Below, in pieces: positions 1 through 7,429 of a DNA stretch of 13,598 nt. Both the position numbers and the translations under genes were made by a program. Positions within the stretch are counted from its first letter, which is position 1. Every line of letters begins with the position of its first letter. The notes under the pieces were generated by a model. It had not been told where the DNA came from, did not search any database, and worked only from the letters and a program-made list of their open reading frames with translations. Where the stretch lies: assembly GCA_900555515.1 (NCBI GenBank), contig USLO01000030.1:1-13598 (forward strand), read 5' to 3'. The stretch is from an uncultured Collinsella sp. (GTDB taxonomy: Bacteria; Actinomycetota; Coriobacteriia; Coriobacteriales; Coriobacteriaceae).

Positions 1-386
1 CCCAGCTGGTGCGCTCGGGCAACGGCTTCACCGTCAAGACCGAGGATATGAACGTGGCGCTCGCCCCCGAGACCTGCTCTCAGCTTGCTCTCAACTGGGA
101 CGGCGGCGACGTGAAGGAGATTACGGCCGGCGTGCGCCCCGAGCAGATTCTGCTTGCCGACAAGGGCGAGGAGGGTGCGCTCCAGGGTACCGTCGAGGTG
201 ACCGAGCTCATGGGTTCGACCGAGCATGTCCACGTGACCGCTCCCGATGGCCAGTTCGTCCTGATCATTCCCGTTGTCGACCTTGAGGCCAAGGGTGCGC
301 TCAAGGCGGGCGACTCCATCTGGTTCAAGTTCGAGAAGAACGCGACCCATCTCTTCGATAAGGTGTCTGGCAAGAACCTTATCTAG
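1..386 (+). CDS. Sugar ABC transporter ATP-binding protein (MalK/MsmK/UgpC type), C-terminal part only
   Basis: The reading frame is already open at the left edge (codons from base 3) and ends at TAG 384-386, so 127 residues of a longer protein are visible. There is no start in the window; the GTG at base 9 is internal. The nucleotide-binding domain lies outside. What is visible fits the C-terminal OB-fold/TOBE regulatory domain of CUT1-family sugar importer ATPases. It has a GVRPEQI motif (family GIRPEHI/D), a TVEVTELMGSTEHVHV strand pair where relatives have V-E-x-L-G-x-E, and an ending FEKNATHLFDKVSGKNLI like the family's H-LFD-x-x-T/S-G-x-x-L. Such ATPases energise uptake of maltodextrins or other oligosaccharides and can serve several transporters. 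The convergent glgP/malQ genes next door make maltodextrin a sensible guess, but the substrate cannot be read from this domain. A strong terminator follows at 459-499. Confidence 0.85.
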   Translation, partial: QLVRSGNGFTVKTEDMNVALAPETCSQLALNWDGGDVKEITAGVRPEQILLADKGEEGALQGTVEVTELMGSTEHVHVTAPDGQFVLIIPVVDLEAKGALKAGDSIWFKFEKNATHLFDKVSGKNLI

Positions 387-458
387 GCCCGGTGCATCCA
401 GGCCCTCCCTTTGGGCGACTGCGGTATTGCCATCCTTTTGCCGCGGTCACATATAAGA

Positions 459-499
459 CTCCCCTCCCGTCCACTGGGCGAGAGGGGAGCCTTTCTTTG
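459..499 (+). terminator. Rho-independent terminator of the ABC ATPase gene
   Basis: CTCCCCT (459-465) pairs perfectly with AGGGGAG (483-489) across a 17-nt loop and is followed by CTTTCTTTG (490-498). It sits 72 nt after the upstream stop codon in the correct orientation. Confidence 0.75.
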
Positions 500-523
500 T
501 GTTGGGACCGTTCGTCTGTCAGT

Positions 524-584
524 TTGTCTCAATCTGTAACAGGAGGAGGGCCAAATTGGGTCTACCTGTTACAGATTGAGACAA
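524..584. repeat. Perfect 20-bp inverted repeat (units A and B of a four-unit repeat cluster)
   Basis: Bases 524-543 (TTGTCTCAATCTGTAACAGG) are the exact reverse complement of 565-584, with a 21-nt spacer that itself contains CCAAATTGG. No U-tract follows either strand, so this is not an ordinary terminator. The core TCTCAATCTGTAACA recurs in two further units at 607-661. Confidence 0.9.
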
Positions 585-606
585 CGTCGAGCTGCCTGTC
601 CTTTCA

Positions 607-661
607 TCTCGATCTGTAACAGGTAGACTCAATTTTGCCGGCTAGATGTTACAGACCGAGA
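607..661. repeat. Second inverted repeat pair (units C and D) of the same family
   Basis: TCTCGATCTGTAACA (607-621) and the reverse complement of 647-661 (TCTCGGTCTGTAACA) differ at one base. Unit C (607-639) also matches the reverse complement of unit B (549-581) at 30 of 33 positions, so B and C could form a longer alternative stem. Together with the 524-584 pair and the two terminators, this accounts for most of the gene-free stretch 387-760, in which I see no coding region. Confidence 0.85.
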
Positions 662-700
662 TTGTTTGGTCGAGGCAGGCCACGGGCAACACAGGGAAAC

Positions 701-731
701 AAAAAAACGGAGCCGCGTTGCCGCGACTCCG
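701..731 (-). terminator. Rho-independent terminator of glgP
   Basis: Read on the minus strand, CGGAGTCGCG, loop GCAA, and CGCGGCTCCG form a 10-bp stem (one G-U pair) followed by seven U residues (complement of 701-707). It lies 29 nt after the glgP stop codon. Textbook intrinsic terminator. Confidence 0.92.
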
Positions 732-760
732 CTTTCAAGAGGATGGGTAAGGGAATCGAA

Positions 761-3028
761 TTAGCTCAGGTGCCAGATCTCGTCGTTGTACTGGGAGATT
801 GTGCGGTCGGAAGAGAAGGTGCCGGCGTTGGCGATGTTGATCAGCGCCTTGCGCATCCAAGCGTCCTGGTCCTCGTAGTCGGCTAGCACGCGCTCTTTGG
901 TCTGGATGTACTCCTCAATGTCGAGCAGGGCCATAAACCAGTCCTTGCCCTTAATGTCGTCGTGCAGGCGCTGCAGGCGCTCGGCGTTGCCGGTTGCCAT
1001 AAAGGCCGGGTTGGTGATGAAGTCCACCAGCAGTTTAATGCCGGGCTTGCGGTAGAGCGCACCGGCGTTGTAGGTGCCTTCGGCGTAGAGCTGCTCGACC
1101 TGTTTGGACGAGGCGCCAAAGGTATAGATGTTCTCGTCGCCCACGAGCTCGGCAATCTCCACGTTGGCACCGTCGAGCGTGCACAGGGTCAAAGCGCCGT
1201 TGAGCATGAACTTCATGTTGGAAGTGCCGCTCGCCTCTTTGGAGGCCAGGCTGATCTGCTCGGAGATGTCGGCAGCGGGGATCACGCGCTCGGCAGCAGT
1301 GACGTTGTAGTTCTCGATCATGACGACCTGGAGGTAGGGAGCCACGTCGGGGTCGTTTGCGATCCACTGGGAAAGCGTCAGGATGAGGTGGATGATGTCC
1401 TGAGCGATGGTATAGGCAGGCGCTGCCTTGCCGCCAAAGATGATGGTGACGGGGTGCTTAGGTCTGTTACCGTTCTTGATGTCGAGGTACTTCCAGATGA
1501 TGTAGAGCGCGAGCATCTGCTGGCGCTTGTACTCGTGGATACGCTTGACCTGAACATCGATGATGGCGTTGGAGGGAATCGTCACGCCCTGCTCGAGCGC
1601 CATAAACTCGCGCATGATGGTTTTGGCTTCGGCCTTGGTGGCGGCCAAGCGCTCAAGAATGCTCTTATCGTCGGCGAAGCCGGCGAGCTTGCTCAAGTCG
1701 CCGGTGCTGCGCCAATCGGTGCCGATCACATCGTCGAGCAGGCTGGCAAGCGCGGGGTTGGCTCCCTGGATCCAGCGGCGGAAGGTGATGCCGTTGGTCT
1801 TGTTGGAGAACTTCTCGGGGTAGATTTCGTAGAACGGATGAAGCTCGGTGTCCTCCAGGATTTTGGTGTGGAGTGCGGCGACGCCGTTGATGGAGAAGCC
1901 AAAGTGGATGTCCATGTGGGCCATGTGGACGGTGTCGTATTCGTCGATGATGGCAACGCGCGGGTCGTCGTGCTCGGCCTTTGCGATCTCATCGAGCTTG
2001 ACGATAATGTCGGCGATGGCAGGGGAGACCTTCTGCAGGCTGGTGAGCGGCCACTTTTCGAGCGCCTCGGCAAGAATCGTGTGGTTAGTGTAGGCGACCA
2101 TGGAGCGTACGATGGTCACGGCCTCGTCAAACTCGATGTCGTGCTTGGTGGTGAGCAAGCGAATGAGCTCGGGGATGACCATGGTGGGGTGCGTGTCGTT
2201 AATCTGGACCACGGCGTAGTCGGCCAGATCGTGCAGGTTGCTGCCGCGCTCGATGGCCTCGTCGATCAGAAGCTGGGCGGCGTTGCTCACCATGAAGTAT
2301 TCCTGGTAGATGCGAAGCAGGCGGCCCTGCTCGTCGGAATCGTCAGGGTAGAGGAACAAAGTGAGGTTCTTGGCGATCTCGGTCTTGTCGAAGTCGATGG
2401 AGCTGCCGGGTACCAGGCCGTCGTCGACACTCGCCAGGTCGAACAGGCGCAGGCGATTCTTGGCGGGCTGGCCATAGCCAGGCACGTCGATGTTGACGAG
2501 CTTGGAGGTGACGGCAAAGTCGCCGAACTCAACAGTGTAGGAGCGGTCGTCATCGATCAGGATATCCTGCTCGCCGAGCCACTCGTCGGGGACGGCCTTC
2601 TGCTGATTGTCGACAAAGCGCTGGCGGAACAGGCCGTAGTGGTAGTTGAGGCCCACGCCGTCGCCGGTCAGGCCCAGCGTGGCGATGGAATCCAGGAAGC
2701 ACGCGGCCAGGCGGCCCAGGCCGCCGTTGCCGAGCGACGGCTCGACCTCAAACTCCTCAATCTTATTGAGGTCGTGGCCCGCGGCGGTAAGCTGGTCCTT
2801 AACCTCTCCATAGATACCGAGGTCGATCATGTTGTTGATGAGCAGCTTGCCGATCAAGAATTCGGCGGAGATGTAATAGAGCTTTTTCTTGCCATTGTTG
2901 AGCGGGCAGGCGGCTGAGCGCTCCTGCACGAGCTTAACGAGCAGTTTGTAAATGCGACGGTCATCGAGCTGCTCGAGCGAGATGCCAAAAGACTGCTCGG
3001 CGAGTTCTGCGAGATCGATACGGGGCAT
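761..3028 (-). CDS. glgP: Glycogen/maltodextrin phosphorylase (GT35)
   Basis: Predicted cytoplasmic PLP enzyme that phosphorolyses the non-reducing ends of alpha-1,4-glucans to glucose-1-phosphate. The 755-aa product shows the family's landmarks in order: SAEFLIG near residue 54, EPSLGNGGLGRLAACFLDS at 97-115, QINDTHPTM, NKTNGITFRRW, VKRIHEYKRQQ, and the PLP site EASGTSNMKFMLNG with the Schiff-base lysine at K606. At 755 aa it is somewhat shorter than E. coli GlgP (815) or MalP (797), but the core looks complete. The start at 3028 is chosen because AGGAGG lies 4 nt upstream and the protein then begins MPRIDLAELA; the frame stays open 12 codons further up without an SD. It follows malQ on the same strand after 129 bp that hold a hairpin, so the two may be co-transcribed with attenuation, or glgP may have its own promoter. 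Glycogen versus maltodextrin preference cannot be decided from sequence. Confidence 0.96.
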   Translation of the reverse strand: MPRIDLAELAEQSFGISLEQLDDRRIYKLLVKLVQERSAACPLNNGKKKLYYISAEFLIGKLLINNMIDLGIYGEVKDQLTAAGHDLNKIEEFEVEPSLGNGGLGRLAACFLDSIATLGLTGDGVGLNYHYGLFRQRFVDNQQKAVPDEWLGEQDILIDDDRSYTVEFGDFAVTSKLVNIDVPGYGQPAKNRLRLFDLASVDDGLVPGSSIDFDKTEIAKNLTLFLYPDDSDEQGRLLRIYQEYFMVSNAAQLLIDEAIERGSNLHDLADYAVVQINDTHPTMVIPELIRLLTTKHDIEFDEAVTIVRSMVAYTNHTILAEALEKWPLTSLQKVSPAIADIIVKLDEIAKAEHDDPRVAIIDEYDTVHMAHMDIHFGFSINGVAALHTKILEDTELHPFYEIYPEKFSNKTNGITFRRWIQGANPALASLLDDVIGTDWRSTGDLSKLAGFADDKSILERLAATKAEAKTIMREFMALEQGVTIPSNAIIDVQVKRIHEYKRQQMLALYIIWKYLDIKNGNRPKHPVTIIFGGKAAPAYTIAQDIIHLILTLSQWIANDPDVAPYLQVVMIENYNVTAAERVIPAADISEQISLASKEASGTSNMKFMLNGALTLCTLDGANVEIAELVGDENIYTFGASSKQVEQLYAEGTYNAGALYRKPGIKLLVDFITNPAFMATGNAERLQRLHDDIKGKDWFMALLDIEEYIQTKERVLADYEDQDAWMRKALINIANAGTFSSDRTISQYNDEIWHLS

Positions 3029-3037
3029 GTTTCCTCC

Positions 3038-3055
3038 TGTAATGGGTTGATTACA
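3038..3055 (-). promoter_or_regulatory. Inverted repeat abutting the glgP ribosome binding site
   Basis: TGTAAT (3038-3043) and ATTACA (3050-3055) form a perfect 6-bp inverted repeat with a 6-nt spacer. It shares one base with the AGGAGG Shine-Dalgarno of glgP (3033-3038, minus strand). It could be an operator or a small 5'-leader hairpin that touches ribosome access. Short AT-rich repeats occur by chance, so the role is tentative. Confidence 0.35.
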
Positions 3056-3075
3056 TGTCTGCAATTCATAAGAAT

Positions 3076-3109
3076 CCCGCGCGAGGGGATTGGGGTGGCC
3101 TCGCGCGGG
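3076..3109 (-). terminator. GC-rich hairpin between malQ and glgP (possible attenuator)
   Basis: CCCGCGCGAGG (3076-3086) pairs perfectly with CCTCGCGCGGG (3099-3109) around a 12-nt loop. On the minus strand it lies 48 nt after the malQ stop codon and is followed by ATTCTTATG, which is only weakly U-rich. It may terminate malQ transcripts partially, or act as an RNA stability stem that sets the malQ:glgP ratio. It is not a canonical terminator. Confidence 0.5.
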
Positions 3110-3157
3110 AAAAGCGGTCGCGTCCGCACGGTGGGGTGGGGTCGGGCGCGGTGGCTC

Positions 3158-4663
3158 CTATTGGGGAAGCTCGATTTCGGCTTCCGACGGGATACGGAAG
3201 TAGGTCTCGGTCCAGTCGGTAAGCTTGTGCTCGAGCTCGCGGGTGATAGCGCCATCGAGCATGCGCCAGGTCCAGTTGCCGCCTAGGGTGGCAGGGGTGT
3301 TGATGCGCGCCTCATTGCCCAGGTTAAGCAGGTCCTGCATGGTGTAGATGCAGGTATCGCTCACGCTGGCGGCGATGGTTCGGTTGAGCGCGTCGGCTAT
3401 GGACTCGCCTGCCTGCTGGTGGGTGTACAGGGCAGCCTGCTCGCGCTGACGCGGAGTGGCCGTACCCTCGAACCAACCGCGCGCCGTCTCGTTGTCGTGC
3501 GTGCCTACATAGGCGACGGTATTGGCGATGTAGTTATGCGGCAGGTAATACGAGTTGGTGCCCTCAAAGGCAAACTGCAAGATCTTCATGCCGGGGAAGC
3601 CCGAGGTGTCGCGCATATCGATGACGCCGGGGGTAAGGAAACCCAGGTCCTCGGCGATAATAGGCAGCGTGCCGAGCTTTTCCTCGAGCGTCTTGAAGAA
3701 TTTGAGGCCGGGACCCTGTGTCCACGAACCGTAGGACGAGTCGGGCGAGGAGAACGGCACTTCCCAGTAGGCCTCAAAGCCACGGAAATGGTCCAGACGG
3801 ATAACGTCGTACATGTTGAGTGCGGCGCGGATGCGGCCTTCCCACCAAGAGAAGCCGTCTGCTTCCATGGCATCCCAGTCATAGATGGGATTGCCCCAGT
3901 ACTGGCCGGTGGCGGAGAACTGATCGGGCGGTGTGCCGGCGACACTGACGGGGTTGCCGGCGGCGTCGATCTTAAAGAGCTCGGGGCTTGCCCACATCTC
4001 GACGGAGTCGCGCGAGACGTAGATGGGCAGGTCACCGATGATCAGGATGTCGCGCTCGTTGGCGTATGCCTTGAGGCGGCTCCATTGGCGGTCGAAGAAA
4101 TACTGCGTCATCTGGTGGTAGAGCATGCGCGCGGGATGGGCGGCGCAGACCTTGGCAGATGCTTCGCCGCGGGTGCGCAGTTCTGCGGGCCACTCCCAAA
4201 AGGCCTTGAGTCCGCACTCCTCTTTGACGGTCATGAACTCGCAGTAGGGAATGAGCCAGTCTTCGTTTGCCTGGACAAAGTCGTCGAAATCGGCTGGCTT
4301 GTTGGAGGCGAAGCGTTCGGCGGCACGGTCGAGAATCTGGCGACGACCGCTAAAAATCGCGCCATAGTCAACGTTGTTGGGATCGGAGCCCAGATACACA
4401 CCGTCGATATCGCGCTGTTCCAGATAGCCGGCCTCGATAAGCTCGGCAAAGTCGATGAAATTGGGGTTGCCCGCACGGGCCGAGAACGACTGATAGGGCG
4501 AGTCGCCATAGCTCGTCGTCGTAAGGGGCAGAATCTGCCAATAATGTTGTTTGCACGAGACGAGGAAATCGACAAAGTCGTAGGCATTCCAGCCAAAGCC
4601 GCCGATGCCGTACGGTCCGGGCAGGGACGAGATGGGCATGAGAACACCGCTTGCACGCTCCAT
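3158..4663 (-). CDS. malQ: 4-alpha-glucanotransferase (amylomaltase, GH77)
   Basis: Predicted cytoplasmic disproportionating enzyme that transfers alpha-1,4-glucan chains between maltodextrins, releasing glucose and making longer chains for phosphorylase. The 501-aa protein has the usual family length. It begins MERASGVLMPISSLPGPYGIG, the typical GH77 N-terminus, and carries SPYQSFSARAGNP at 55-67. The catalytic set is intact: nucleophile D291 in RLDHFRGF, acid/base E338 in IIAEDLG, and transition-state stabiliser D390 in VGTHDN; these fall close to the Thermus amylomaltase numbering (293/340/395). The frame is open for 54 more codons upstream (to 4825), but that extension has no family similarity and would run into the galE terminator; start 4663 has GGTGAG 7 nt upstream. 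It precedes glgP on the same strand, the common maltodextrin-use pairing. Confidence 0.96.
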   Translation of the reverse strand: MERASGVLMPISSLPGPYGIGGFGWNAYDFVDFLVSCKQHYWQILPLTTTSYGDSPYQSFSARAGNPNFIDFAELIEAGYLEQRDIDGVYLGSDPNNVDYGAIFSGRRQILDRAAERFASNKPADFDDFVQANEDWLIPYCEFMTVKEECGLKAFWEWPAELRTRGEASAKVCAAHPARMLYHQMTQYFFDRQWSRLKAYANERDILIIGDLPIYVSRDSVEMWASPELFKIDAAGNPVSVAGTPPDQFSATGQYWGNPIYDWDAMEADGFSWWEGRIRAALNMYDVIRLDHFRGFEAYWEVPFSSPDSSYGSWTQGPGLKFFKTLEEKLGTLPIIAEDLGFLTPGVIDMRDTSGFPGMKILQFAFEGTNSYYLPHNYIANTVAYVGTHDNETARGWFEGTATPRQREQAALYTHQQAGESIADALNRTIAASVSDTCIYTMQDLLNLGNEARINTPATLGGNWTWRMLDGAITRELEHKLTDWTETYFRIPSEAEIELPQ

Positions 4664-4755
4664 GGATGTGCTCACCAACCTTCTTGTTGTGGGATCGGCC
4701 TGCAGATGGGTGAACAGCCCGCCCCGAGTTTTAGAGTCGATGTCCCTATTGTAGA

Positions 4756-4799
4756 ACATGTTGTTTAAACATGTATAGGTGAGATTAAAAAGTTGTCGC
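4756..4799 (-). promoter_or_regulatory. Candidate malQ promoter with overlapping palindromic operator
   Basis: On the minus strand a GCGACA -35 (4794-4799), a 16-nt spacer and a TATACA -10 (4772-4777) form a plausible but imperfect promoter. Overlapping the -10 is the perfect inverted repeat ACATGTT-GTTTA-AACATGT (4756-4774), placed where a repressor would block RNA polymerase. A second -10-like TACAAT lies at 4748-4753. The site lacks the central CG typical of LacI-family operators, so the binding protein is unknown. The inverted repeat is directly seen; the promoter role is inference. Confidence 0.45.
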
Positions 4800-4826
4800 G
4801 TTTTCGGTAAATGGTTGCGCGCCATG

Positions 4827-4859
4827 AAAAAACCCCGGTCTCACATCGTGAGATCGGGG
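4827..4859 (-). terminator. Rho-independent terminator of galE
   Basis: On the minus strand CCCCGATCTCAC pairs with GTGAGACCGGGG (one internal C-A mismatch, tight 3-nt loop), followed by six U residues (complement of 4827-4832). It begins 23 nt after the galE stop codon and separates galE from the malQ promoter. Confidence 0.88.
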
Positions 4860-4882
4860 CAAGAACGGTTTGTAGGTTTTTG

Positions 4883-5944
4883 CTACTCGGCGTCGGCGAA
4901 GCCGTTGGGGTTATGGCTCTGCCAATTCCAGCTGTCGCGGCACATGTCCGCGATATCGTACTGGGCTTTCCATCCCATCATGCGCTCGGCCTTGGAGGCA
5001 TCGCACCAGTTGGCGGCGATATCGCCGGCACGGCGCTCGCGAATCACGTAGGGCAGCTCCTTGCCGCACGCCTTGGAGAAGGCAGCGATGACCTCGAGCA
5101 CCGAGGTGCCGGTACCGGTGCCTAGGTTAAAGATCTCGACGCCGGTTTTGCCGTTCATCCAGTTGAGGGCGGCAACGTGACCAGATGCCAGGTCGCACAC
5201 GTGGATGTAGTCGCGCACGCCGGTGCCGTCGGGGGTGGGGTAGTCGTTGCCAAAGACCTGAACGGCCTCGAGCTTGCCCACAGCGACCTGGGCGACATAG
5301 GGAACCAGGTTGTTGGGGATGCCCTTGGGGTCCTCGCCGATCAGGCCTGACGGATGGGCACCGATGGGGTTGAAGTAACGGAGCAGCACGACGTCCCACT
5401 CGGGGTCGGCGGTGTGGACATCCATGAGGATCTGCTCAATCATCCACTTGGTCCAACCGTAGGGGTTGGTCGCGGGCTTCTTGGGGTCTTCCTCGGTGAC
5501 AGGCGGATTGTCCGGATCGCCGTAGACGGTCGAGGAGCTCGAGAAGATGATGGACTTGCAGCCATGGTTGCGCATGACGTCAATGAGCACCAGGGTGTTC
5601 TCGATATTGTTGTGGTAGTACTCGACGGGCTTGCTCACCGATTCGCCGACGGCCTTAAAGCCGGCGAAGTGGATGACGCGGTCGATCTGGTGGGTATCGA
5701 AGATCTTGTTCATCGCATCGCGGTCGAGCACATTGGCCTCGTAGAAGGTGAGGTTCTTGGCGGCCTCGTCGCCCACGATGGTCTTGACGCGGTCGATGGC
5801 GACGGCGCTGGAGTTGGAGAGGTCATCGACAACGACGACCTGGTAGCCGCCCTCGAGCAGCTGAACGACGGTATGGGAACCGATGAAGCCGGCACCGCCG
5901 GTAACGAGGACGCAGGTGTCTTTGGGGTCGAGTGCTTGGGACAT
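4883..5944 (-). CDS. galE: UDP-glucose 4-epimerase
   Basis: Predicted cytoplasmic NAD-dependent extended SDR enzyme interconverting UDP-glucose and UDP-galactose: the Leloir pathway, and supply of UDP-galactose for surface polysaccharide. The 353-aa protein shows the Rossmann motif VTGGAGFIG (G16, G19, G22), HFAGFKAVGES at 92-102, FSSSSTVYG with catalytic Ser137, and the active-site pair Y162/K166 in NPYGWTK, followed by LRYFNPIGAHPSGLIGEDP, closely like E. coli GalE. The start at 5944 is supported by AGGAG 5 nt upstream and by the N-terminus MSQALDPKDTCVLVTGG, about 8 residues longer than minimal GalE. The frame is open 90 codons further upstream to 6214, but that stretch is AT-richer intergenic DNA with no similarity. 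It stands alone between a divergent hydrolase gene and its own terminator; no galK or galT is adjacent. Confidence 0.96.
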   Translation of the reverse strand: MSQALDPKDTCVLVTGGAGFIGSHTVVQLLEGGYQVVVVDDLSNSSAVAIDRVKTIVGDEAAKNLTFYEANVLDRDAMNKIFDTHQIDRVIHFAGFKAVGESVSKPVEYYHNNIENTLVLIDVMRNHGCKSIIFSSSSTVYGDPDNPPVTEEDPKKPATNPYGWTKWMIEQILMDVHTADPEWDVVLLRYFNPIGAHPSGLIGEDPKGIPNNLVPYVAQVAVGKLEAVQVFGNDYPTPDGTGVRDYIHVCDLASGHVAALNWMNGKTGVEIFNLGTGTGTSVLEVIAAFSKACGKELPYVIRERRAGDIAANWCDASKAERMMGWKAQYDIADMCRDSWNWQSHNPNGFADAE

Positions 5945-5981
5945 GTAGTCTCCTATCGAATCAGGAACACTTCTTGAGGGG

Positions 5982-6008
5982 AGTATAGCGCAGCTAGGTA
6001 CGGTGCAA
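5982..6008 (-). promoter_or_regulatory. Candidate galE promoter
   Basis: On the minus strand TTGCAC (6003-6008), a 15-nt spacer and TATACT (5982-5987) resemble -35 and -10 boxes, 37 nt before the galE start. The spacer is shorter than the optimal 17, so the call is tentative. Confidence 0.45.
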
Positions 6009-6012
6009 CTGT

Positions 6013-6040
6013 TTGACACAATGAAAAGCAGAGTAATGAT
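6013..6040 (+). promoter_or_regulatory. Candidate promoter for the secreted hydrolase, implying a long leader
   Basis: A consensus -35 TTGACA (6013-6018) is followed after 16 nt by AATGAT (6035-6040), a weak -10. Use of it would give the hydrolase mRNA a leader of about 165 nt. An alternative pair nearer the gene is TTGGGA, 16 nt, TAATAT around 6142-6169. The galE-hydrolase gap (5945-6214) is AT-richer than its surroundings, as expected for a divergent promoter region; I recognise no known riboswitch in it. Confidence 0.35.
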
Positions 6041-6214
6041 GTTAACGTACTCATAAGACGGGAATACATAACGGTTTCTTGGTAATTCCAGGCCGTGCGC
6101 ATGCCGCCGGCCGTGCGGTTTTCTGCCGTTCGTGGAAATCGTTGGGATGCGTCGGATGTACGGTAATATGTATGTCTTGAGCGACATATAAACAAAACAT
6201 GTAACGGAGTACAT

Positions 6215-7420
6215 ATGTCACCAAACAGCGATTCCATCTTTACTCAGGAGCTCTCGCGCCGCACCGCCCTCAAGGCCCTGTTCGGCGCCGCTTCTGCTGC
6301 AGTTCTTTTTGGCCTGCCAGCCCGCGCCCGTGCTGCCGAGGCCAGCCAGGAAACCACCGACAAGCTGAGTGCCGCCCAGGCCCAGCTCGACGAGGTTCAG
6401 GCCCAGCTTGACAGCATCGCCAACGAGTACGCGGCGCTCGCTAACAAGAACGCTCAGACGCTCAACGACATCGAGGGCGTTCAGGGTCAGATCGACGACA
6501 CCCAGGAGCAGATCGACACCAAGAAGTCGGAGCTCAAGAAGAAGCGTAACGAGCTTTCCGATCGCGTGGCGGCAAGCTACAAGTCGGGTGGGACCAACAT
6601 CTTGTCGTTGCTGCTTGCTTCTGGCTCGTTTGAGGAGCTCGTCGCCAACGCGCATTACGTCGAGAAGATCAACAAGAGCGACCGTGACGCTATCGAGGAT
6701 ATCCAGACCATCCAGAAAGAGCTCGATACGCAGAAGTCCGAGCTCGAGTCGCAAAAAGCCGACTTGGAGAAGCTCAAGGACCAGCAGACTGCTCAGATGC
6801 AGGACATGCAGGCCAAGCAGCAGGAGGTCCAGACGGTTCTGAACGGCCTCTCCGACGATGTCAAGGAGCTCATGGCCCAGCGCGATTCCGAGATTCTCGC
6901 TGCCGCTCAGGCCGAGGAGGCTGCCAAGAAGGCTGCCGCCGCCGCAGCTGCCGCGAACAAGAACAATTCCTACTCGGGTGGTTCAAGCTCGGGTGGCGGA
7001 TCGTATGCCGGCGGTACCCCGCAGCAGAATGCCGGCTCGGGCAAGCAGCAGGCCGTCGTCAACGCTTGCTACTCCACGCCCTCGCCTGGCCAGAACTGGT
7101 GCGCGGCGTGGGTCTCCAACGTCTTCCGCAACGCCGGCGTTGGTTACTTTGGCGGTAACGCGTGCGACATGTTTAACGCTTGGTGCTATAGCTCCGACCG
7201 CTCGGCGCTGCAGGTGGGCATGATTGTTGCCGACTCCTCGCATAGTGGTACCGGCATGCCGGGTCTGATCTATGGCCACGTGGGCATCTACGTTGGCGGC
7301 GGCATCGTTATGAGTAACGAGGGCGCCATCACGTCGAGGTCGCTTGACTCGTTCATTGGGTTCTACGGCACTGGCTCTGGCGTGCGCTGGGGCTGGCTTG
7401 GCGGTATTGCGCTGTCGTAA
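6215..7420 (+). CDS. Tat-exported coiled-coil NlpC/P60- or CHAP-type peptidoglycan hydrolase
   Basis: 401-aa predicted secreted cell-wall hydrolase. The N-terminus carries a twin-arginine motif SRRTALK (R15, R16), a hydrophobic stretch of about residues 20-34 and a signal-peptidase site near ARA-A40. Residues about 45-240 are a long Gln/Glu/Lys-rich coiled coil of the kind in PcsB, CwlO and RipA-like proteins, split by a segment near 118-148 (SYKSGGTNILSLLLASGSFEEL), a hallmark of that domain. An Ala run (240-247) and Gly/Ser linker (252-275) lead to the catalytic domain, with the probable nucleophile C296 in NWCAAWVSNVF and catalytic H355 in YGHVGIYVGGG. The fold matches the NlpC/P60-CHAP superfamily, but which family it belongs to is unsure. 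Coiled-coil hydrolases of this type split septal or side-wall peptides and are often controlled by FtsEX; no ftsEX is nearby. The start has CGGAG 6 nt upstream. Confidence 0.85.
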   Translation: MSPNSDSIFTQELSRRTALKALFGAASAAVLFGLPARARAAEASQETTDKLSAAQAQLDEVQAQLDSIANEYAALANKNAQTLNDIEGVQGQIDDTQEQIDTKKSELKKKRNELSDRVAASYKSGGTNILSLLLASGSFEELVANAHYVEKINKSDRDAIEDIQTIQKELDTQKSELESQKADLEKLKDQQTAQMQDMQAKQQEVQTVLNGLSDDVKELMAQRDSEILAAAQAEEAAKKAAAAAAAANKNNSYSGGSSSGGGSYAGGTPQQNAGSGKQQAVVNACYSTPSPGQNWCAAWVSNVFRNAGVGYFGGNACDMFNAWCYSSDRSALQVGMIVADSSHSGTGMPGLIYGHVGIYVGGGIVMSNEGAITSRSLDSFIGFYGTGSGVRWGWLGGIALS

Positions 7421-7429
7421 CGATAAGCT

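Noticed and set aside
524..661. A short CRISPR array
   Set aside because: The repeats alternate in orientation and spacers are irregular and partly homologous; no cas gene is present.
962..2917. A 651-codon open frame on the + strand antisense to glgP
   Set aside because: It mirrors the glgP coding strand, as GC-rich codon bias produces; its translation is a Val/Gly/Asp/Leu-rich shadow with no domain, and glgP is unambiguous.
3419..4768. A 449-codon open frame on the + strand antisense to malQ
   Set aside because: Same cause; malQ has intact catalytic residues on the other strand, and the antisense product shows no recognisable motif or SD.
5945..6214. In-frame upstream extension of galE by 90 codons
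   Set aside because: The stretch is AT-rich, not GalE-like, and holds promoter-like sequences for two divergent genes; the SD supports 5944.
6041..6214. A c-di-AMP (ydaO-type) riboswitch ahead of the wall hydrolase
   Set aside because: Such riboswitches often precede hydrolase genes in Actinobacteria, but I could not find the conserved core motifs in this leader.
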